DNA of 11,276 nucleotides from positions 1 to 11,276 of the forward strand of contig JAAAVE010000988.1 in the NCBI GenBank assembly GCA_015679605.1, written 5' to 3'. How positions within the stretch are numbered: the first letter of the stretch is position 1; each line of letters opens with the position of its first letter. The position numbers and the translations under genes are program-made. Below the pieces are notes generated by a model. It was not told the origin of the DNA and searched no databases. It worked only from the letters and a program-made list of their open reading frames with translations. This document shows positions 5,858-11,276 of this stretch, in pieces. The stretch is from Podila epigama (lineage: Eukaryota; Mortierellomycota; Mortierellomycetes; Mortierellales; Mortierellaceae).

Positions 5858-8800
5858 ATGACCCATTCTCCCGCACTTGACCACAACAATCAGGACAATC
5901 TGCAACAACTTCACCTTCATCAGCATAATCAGAACAATCACACCAATCAGCACAATCAGAACAATAATAGTAGCAACAACACTCACATTCACTCTCTTCC
6001 TTTGTCTTTGTCTTCCATACCCATCTCCTCTACTACTACTACTACTACTACGACTACTGCTGATACATCTGAGCAGACCACCACCACCACCACCACCATT
6101 ACCACTCCTGCCTTCCTCACCCCTACCTCAACACCAACTTCAGCTCCAATTCCTGCTCTAACAACACCAACCTCAACTCTTTCTCTTTCTCCATCTCCAA
6201 ACACTCCCCTCCCCCTCCTTCCTCGAAAACTCTCCAGCGACAGCAGCATCAACAGCACTGCCGCACGAAGCAGACGAGAAGCCATCGCCCTTGACGGATT
6301 CATGTTTGATTCAGGCTCCCTACTCGACTTGACCCAGCTCTCGGAGGTAATTTTTTCTTTTTTGTTTACACTTGTATTATTCATTTCGATTCAAATTCTT
6401 CTTTTGGCCATCCATTCTGATGGTCTTGATTCTCACGCACATTCATACACACACGCACACAAAGAGGGTATGAAACGAGGTTTATACATGACTATTCCTG
6501 TAAGGATCGGTTTCTTTGTCATTGAATGAAAAAGAGACCAACGTTCACTGGGAATGATGAGAGGTTTTTTTCTCTTTCTTCTTCATCTCTTCCTTCTCTC
6601 TTTTGTTTATTTTATTATTACTATTATTATTCCCACTCTATTTCACTGCCTCGCCTTGTCTATCGTCTATCGTCCATCGTCCATCGTTCATCGATGATGG
6701 GGCTTTGGAGGTACACAATCTGTTGACTATCATACAACAGAAATCAACAAACAAATAACATGATGGTCTGGTATCTCGTTCGTGCAGGTCTCTGGCACTA
6801 GCGATGGTGTTCGTTAGATAGGTGGGATAACTGGTGTGAATTGGAGTGGATTGGAGTGCTGGGAAAAACCAATTTGATTTTGTACAAAGGGGTGTTATGT
6901 CAGCGGCGCTTTTTTTTTGTTAGTGTGCGAGTGTGAGAATGTGTGTTTCGTCTTGCCTCTTTTCCATTCTTCTCCTTTGGTGTCACTTTTTTTTCAATTG
7001 GAGTACAAGGGTGTGCAATGCCATGCGGCTTTTTTGTCTTTTGCTTGCTATCATAGACCCACAACACTGTGTGTGCACAACACACACAACGCAACAACAG
7101 AACACACAACACATAGCACACACAACACAACACACAACATACATCACATACACAACACGCTCCATGCGTTTTAGTCCAGCTCAAGAGACTCACTCACCTT
7201 TATTCTTATTACGCTTGTTCGTATCTAATTGAGCCCAGTTGGACTACAGTACAATAATTGCAATTTGCTCCATCACAAAAAAGAAGAAAAGAAAAGAAAA
7301 GAAAAAAAATCCGCTCAAGAGATGCTGGGATCCCCTGTTCTCTTCATTTTCTTCTTTACACAAAGTACACACAAACCTCCCTTTCTTTGTATCATAATTG
7401 CTCTATCCATCATCTGTTCATCTCTCTTGTCCGTCGTGTTCTCTATCTCATACACACGTTTGTACTCTTGTGAATTAAAAAAAAGAGATCTCGCGTCGCA
7501 GTCTTGAGGGGTGGCAAAAAAGAGTGTCGTGTCATATCGTGTCGGGTGGGTCGTGTGTGTGTGTGTTTTGTGTGAATGAATATTATTTTGTATGTGAGGG
7601 GTTTGGTTGAGAGCATAAAAAAAAAAGAAAAAAAAGAAAGTGGGATAACCCTTTTGTTCCTCCTTTGTTCCTTTTCATTTGTTCTTTTCACTTTTCCACT
7701 TTTTCCACTTTTCCACTCTCACTGTCACTGTCACTGTCACTCTCTTCGTTCTCTCTCCCTGGTTGGTCTCTTGGTATTCTTAATGGATGCCTTGGTTGTC
7801 ATCCATCAACAAGATCAACAAAGAAAAAAAAACCAATACACTAAAAATGAGTAGCCTGCCGTCATCATTAACGCGTCTTTTTTTTCCACCTGTTCTTTTC
7901 CTTCTCACAGCCTAACCTAGTTAATACCGTCAAGGATACTACTTTTCAGGATACATTGTCCAAAAGCACCACCACCACCACCACCACCACCATGGAGCCA
8001 GGCTCAAGTATCAGGCAACAAAACACTCTTTCCACCTCTTCCACACACTCAACCTCATCGACCACCTCTTCTTCTTCCTCTTCGTCTTTTTCTCCAACTT
8101 CAGCACCCTTGGATTCAGTACGCGACACTCTGGAAATGCTACCATCATCCACATCCAACACCGACACCAACACCAACACCAGCACCAACACCAGCACCTT
8201 GCATCCATCCTCCACCACTACCACTCTCGGACGATCTGTCTCTGGCTCAAATCGCCAACCTCCCTTCCATGCTGACGCAAACAACAACACGTCGCACCAA
8301 TCAACCGACAAACTATCCTCAACCCATGCTTCAGGCATGGGTGATGACCAAGAAGACATGAAAGAAGTCGAGATCGAAACCGACAACCCTTCGCATCTTT
8401 TCTGGGTGAGTTCATCTCTTTTTCTTTTGTTGTATCATCCCAACATTTCTCACCCTCTCTCATTTTTCTTTTCTCCCCCCCTTCCCCCCTCCTTCTCTCT
8501 CTCTCCTCCTGAGAGTGGTCGGTCCCTCAACTATAAGACTGACGGGTTATATTGGTTATATTGGTTCACAATGTTGAATGAATGATAGGTACCTTTTCAT
8601 CTTCACCCCGAAATTGCGCCAAACGAGTACAACAAATGGTTAAGCAAACATGGAGTGGTATCAAATGGAGCAACAGGCATGCCCACCACTCGCAGTCCTT
8701 CCATCACCCGCCGAAAGTCTGTCCTCTCAGCGCTCTACAACCCGGACGACGACACGGACGATGACCCAAGCAAACCCGAAAAGACTAAAGAACATGGCCA

Positions 8801-11201
8801 AGGCAATGGCGAGCACGACTTTTTATCTGGAGTCTTTTCAATGCCTCTTGAGCAAATGGGTGAGCCCCCTCTCAAGACAAAGACCTCTCTCCGCCGCAGT
8901 GTCAGTCTTTCCGTTCAATCGCCTACTCGTAAGTTCTGGTCATAATAATAAGGACCACTTTAAATCTCGCTGCGCATTGTGTACGTATGAATGATCGTCT
9001 AGCGATCTAAATCTTGGATTACAATGGACTAACATTTCATATTGTCATTATTGTTCCTCATTACCATCATTGTTGCTATCCTATTACCCTTTTTTTTTTG
9101 CCATCCTTTTTTACTATCCCTTTGCTTCGGCATTGTGACATCGTGACTATCATCGTGACTATCATCGTGACGACCTTGCTCAGGCGAACACTTTCCAGTA
9201 GATCCCGTTTCCGAAGATCTCATGACAGCAAAGAGACCTGGAGGACTCGAGCGTGGTGGTCTGTCATTGTTACGACGAAGCGCAAGGACAAAGATTCGCA
9301 GAAACTCAACAGCTTCTAACGACTCTAGGCCCGACGCCTCACGTCTCCGTCAAACAATCGACATCAATGGCGAATACCCAGCAGTATCTCTTGTCGACCC
9401 TGGTCCATTGCCCCTTCCCTCGACAACCTCACCCCCAGTTTCTTCTTCATCGTTACCCTCAACAACGATCTCCAACCCTACCAGCCCCACAGATGGAAAG
9501 GTCGGAAAGAAGGATGGCGAGACTGTGCCCTTGAAGAGATTTGTGTCCACTCTCCGCGACTCTTCCAAACCCACCATCACCACCTACGTCGAACCACATC
9601 TTTTGGAGCAGCAGCGCAAGGAAATCGAGGAGGAAGAAGAAGCATCCCACCTCGAGAAAGAGGACTCTACGGACGCACCCTCGTTCCGAATCAGTGCCCC
9701 AGGAAAGTTGGAGAACCAAAGTGGCCCACGGTCGACACTGGATACTACAGCCGGAAAGGACAAGCCATTGGCAGAGCAACTGCAGTCGCAGCACCAGAAC
9801 CAGCACCAGCCCGACAACTTTACAATCAGCTACCCAATCCCGCCGCCAGTAAAACTGACGCAAAACATGCTCCAACAACCTGGATCCCATGGTTCGTCAG
9901 CTCCTGCTGCTCAACATCACCATCAGCACCAGCAAGGTTCAAAGCAAAAACAACACCATCCATCTTCTGGTCCCAATCATTCCAAAAAGCCATCAACGTG
10001 GTCTTGGTTATGGGGTAAAGAGAAGAATGGCGAGAAATCAATCGAAGACCCATCCGTAAACGGGGGTCAATTGAAATCAACAGCGTCAACACTGACCACT
10101 TCTACGCAGTCAACCCATGTTGAGTCTCATGCACAGGGCTCACAGGCAAGCGAGACAACAACGACATCAACATCATCATCATCATCAACATCAACAACAA
10201 CATCAACGGCCAAGAAACAATCAACGCTTTCTATGCTCTTTTCCAGGAACGGCAAGGCTTCAAAGGCACAGTCGACCAACTCTGACAGCAATCACAACGC
10301 ATCCATGAATGGATATTCTGGCAAGCCTTCGTCGTCGTCGTCTTCTTCTCCTTCAGACAAACCAAAGTATTCCAATTACAATCGCCTGCCGATCCATATC
10401 GAGCGAGCCATTTATCGTCTCTCACACGTCAAGCTTGCCAACCCACGTCGACCTTTACACGAACAGGTCTTGATCTCCAACATGATGTTCTGGTACCTTG
10501 GCGTGATCCAGCAACAGCAAATGTTACAACAACAGGCCGATCTTCAACAACAACAGCAATTGGAACAGCAACAACTACAGATGCAACAAAAACAGCAACA
10601 ACATCAGAATGCTGCCGAGGGTAAGGACTCGAAATCAAAATCCAAGACCAAGAAGCGGAAGAGTCAAAAGAAAAAGAATGGATATGCGCAAGGAGGCACC
10701 AATAAGGGCGAGTGGGTTGTGAAGAGTCCAGAGTATGAGCAGCAGCAACACCAAATACAGTATTCACAGCATCAACAACAGCAACTGGAGCAACAGCAAA
10801 AGCTACAAAAGCAGCAACAACAGCAACAGAAACAGCAACAGAAACAACAACAGAAACAACAATCTCATGGACAACGACCCAGGCAGGTAGGGTCCAGTAT
10901 ACCAACGAATCAACCAGGAGTACAGCAGCAAGCCACTTCAAGTGATCTCTCTGATTATGATGAGGAGAGCGTAGTCGGAAGCGGAAGCGCCGGGGTCAAA
11001 GGTGGCTCTGATTCATTCGAGAGCTCTAACAACGACGATAATGCCTCATTGTACTCGCGGCAGCAGCATCAGATCCACCAAGGTTCCCGATCTATTGATA
11101 CCTCGTCATCGTCTGCCGCCTCTATAAAGTCTGTAGATGAAGATGACGATGTTCCTTTGGCACACTATCAAACCTTGCCACGACAAACCGTCCCAGTTTG
11201 A
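5858..11201 (+). CDS. Zds1-like protein with C-terminal Zds_C domain
   Basis: Four exons: 5858-6346, 7911-8405, 8589-8928 and 9184-11201, giving 1113 residues. Introns have GT..AG ends; phases 0, 0, 1 close. An N-terminal His/Gln/Asn-rich stretch (8-46) and Thr runs precede REAIALDGFMFDSGSLLDL (140-158). LFWVPFHLHPEIAPNEY spans the exon 2/3 junction, as in fungal Zds proteins. Two similar motifs, KKPSTWSWLWGKEKNG (709-724) and KKQSTLSMLFSRNGK (785-799), precede Zds_C (about 834-881: HIERAIYRLSHVKLANPRR, then EQVLISNMMFWYLGVI). PolyQ tracts and a lysine-rich patch follow, then an acidic tail. Yeast Zds1/Zds2 bind PP2A-Cdc55 and control its localisation in mitotic exit, polarity and stress; the same role is inferred here. 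The start is the Met nearest the first non-repeat sequence; the frame extends upstream through repeats. Linkage of exon 1 is the least certain part. Confidence 0.87.
6661..6695. repeat. 7-nt tandem repeat, five copies, in Zds1-like intron 1
   Basis: Units read TATCGTC, TATCGTC, CATCGTC, CATCGTT and CATCGAT, followed by GATGG, so the end can fold back on itself (CCATC against GATGG). Confidence 0.85.
7073..7159. repeat. CA/ACACAAC-rich block in Zds1-like intron 1
   Basis: Irregular ACACAAC and CACA units make up nearly the whole stretch on the plus strand. The open frames over it, Thr/His-rich on one strand and Cys/Val-rich on the other, are artefacts of this composition. Confidence 0.85.
7690..7744. 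repeat. TTTTCCAC and CACTGT short tandem repeats in Zds1-like intron 1
   Basis: Three TTTCCAC-type units are followed by three to four CACTGT hexamers (TCACTGTCACTGTCACTGTC). The sequence is pyrimidine-rich on the transcribed strand. Confidence 0.8.
10507..10872 (+). repeat. CAA/CAG repeats encoding polyglutamine after Zds_C
   Basis: Mixed CAA and CAG codons give glutamine-rich tracts at about residues 883-921 and 961-1005, separated by a Lys-rich linker (KSKSKTKKRKSQKKK). Mixing the codons limits slippage compared with a pure CAG run. The tracts start immediately after the last predicted helix of Zds_C and may form coiled-coil or phase-separating segments. Confidence 0.9.
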
Positions 11202-11276
11202 GACGTATAGCATAGGAAAGCGTGCTTTCTATTTTTTTCTTTTTCTTTTTCTTTTCTTTTCTTTTCTTTCTTTTTT
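11202..11276 (+). other. 3' flank of the Zds1-like gene with T/C-rich tract
   Basis: After the TGA the sequence runs through ATAGCATAGGAAAG into a tract from about 11226 to the end of the window made almost only of T with periodic C (CTTTTT and CTTTT units). It is probably 3' UTR or transcription-termination region. No AATAAA is seen before the window ends. Confidence 0.5.

Larger units (their letters stand above)
6347..7910 (+). other. 1564-bp first intron of the Zds1-like gene
   Basis: The donor is GAG|GTAATT at 6347 and the acceptor CTTCTCACAG|CCT at 7910, with CATTAACGC as a possible branch sequence near 7866. Splicing joins LDLTQLSE to PNLVNTVKDTTF in phase 0. The stretch holds T-rich sequence, a 7-nt tandem repeat (6661-6695), a CA-rich block (7073-7159), a GT run (about 7554-7566), and TTTTCCAC and CACTGT repeats (7690-7744). 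No open frame inside looks like a gene. Other introns here are 123-529 bp, so an additional 5' exon or alternative promoter inside is possible. Confidence 0.65.

Noticed and set aside
6900-7193. Cys/Val-rich minus-strand open frame
   Set aside because: Its composition comes wholly from the CA-rich block at 7073-7159 inside an intron; there is no regular cysteine spacing.
7946-8386. Minus-strand open frame rich in Val, Glu and Ser
   Set aside because: It is antisense to exon 2 of the Zds1-like gene, where Thr and Ser runs give Val- and Glu-rich complements.
10429-10941. Minus-strand Val/Ala-rich open frame
   Set aside because: It is antisense to the CAA/CAG polyglutamine coding region of the Zds1-like gene.
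1-11276. tRNA, rRNA, transposon ends or viral remnants
   Set aside because: I looked for B-box-like GGTTCGAATC contexts, long terminal or inverted repeats, and transposase or reverse transcriptase motifs, and saw none. The TTCGAATC at about 1843 is within rhodanese coding sequence.

Overview
The window reads as ordinary nuclear chromosome from an early-diverging filamentous fungus; Mortierellomycota/Mucoromycota is my best guess (inference). The grounds are GT..AG introns of about 120-260 bp, many simple repeats and homopolymer runs in non-coding DNA, Ser/Thr/Gln/Asn-rich proteins, and a Zds1-type protein, a family known only from fungi. I see no rRNA, tRNA, CRISPR array, transposase, viral gene or gene cassette of bacterial type.

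Layout. (1) 1-269: non-coding 3' flank with a (GA)19 microsatellite and an A run. (2) 270-2007, minus strand: three-exon gene for a 483-residue rhodanese-domain protein of the TrhO/YceA/TSTD2 family. It has a presequence-like N terminus, an intact CTGGIRC active-site loop and an eight-cysteine tail. (3) 2225-4214, minus strand: six-exon gene for a 284-residue TLC-domain membrane protein of the TLCD4/TMEM56 type; one exon is only 7 nt. It lies 217 bp upstream of the rhodanese gene in the same orientation. (4) 4215-5857: a 1.64-kb divergent intergenic region full of short tandem repeats, with one weak exon-like signal on the minus strand. (5) 5858-11201, plus strand: four-exon gene for a 1113-residue Zds1-like protein, with Q/N-rich and polyQ tracts and an unusually long 1564-bp first intron. 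(6) 11202-11276: a T/C-rich 3' tail.

The three genes have no evident shared pathway. The first is a predicted tRNA-uridine hydroxylase-like or sulfurtransferase-like enzyme, possibly mitochondrial. The second is a polytopic endomembrane protein. The third is a predicted PP2A-Cdc55/B55 regulator acting in mitotic exit and polarity. All exon junctions were derived by hand from GT/AG sites, reading-frame phase and remembered family motifs, and all phases close.

I found no convincing novel multi-gene system. The points most worth a second look are the 7-nt microexon, a probable mitochondrial TrhO-like enzyme, a GC-rich hairpin inside the oversized second intron of the TLC gene, and the 1.56-kb first intron of the Zds1-like gene.
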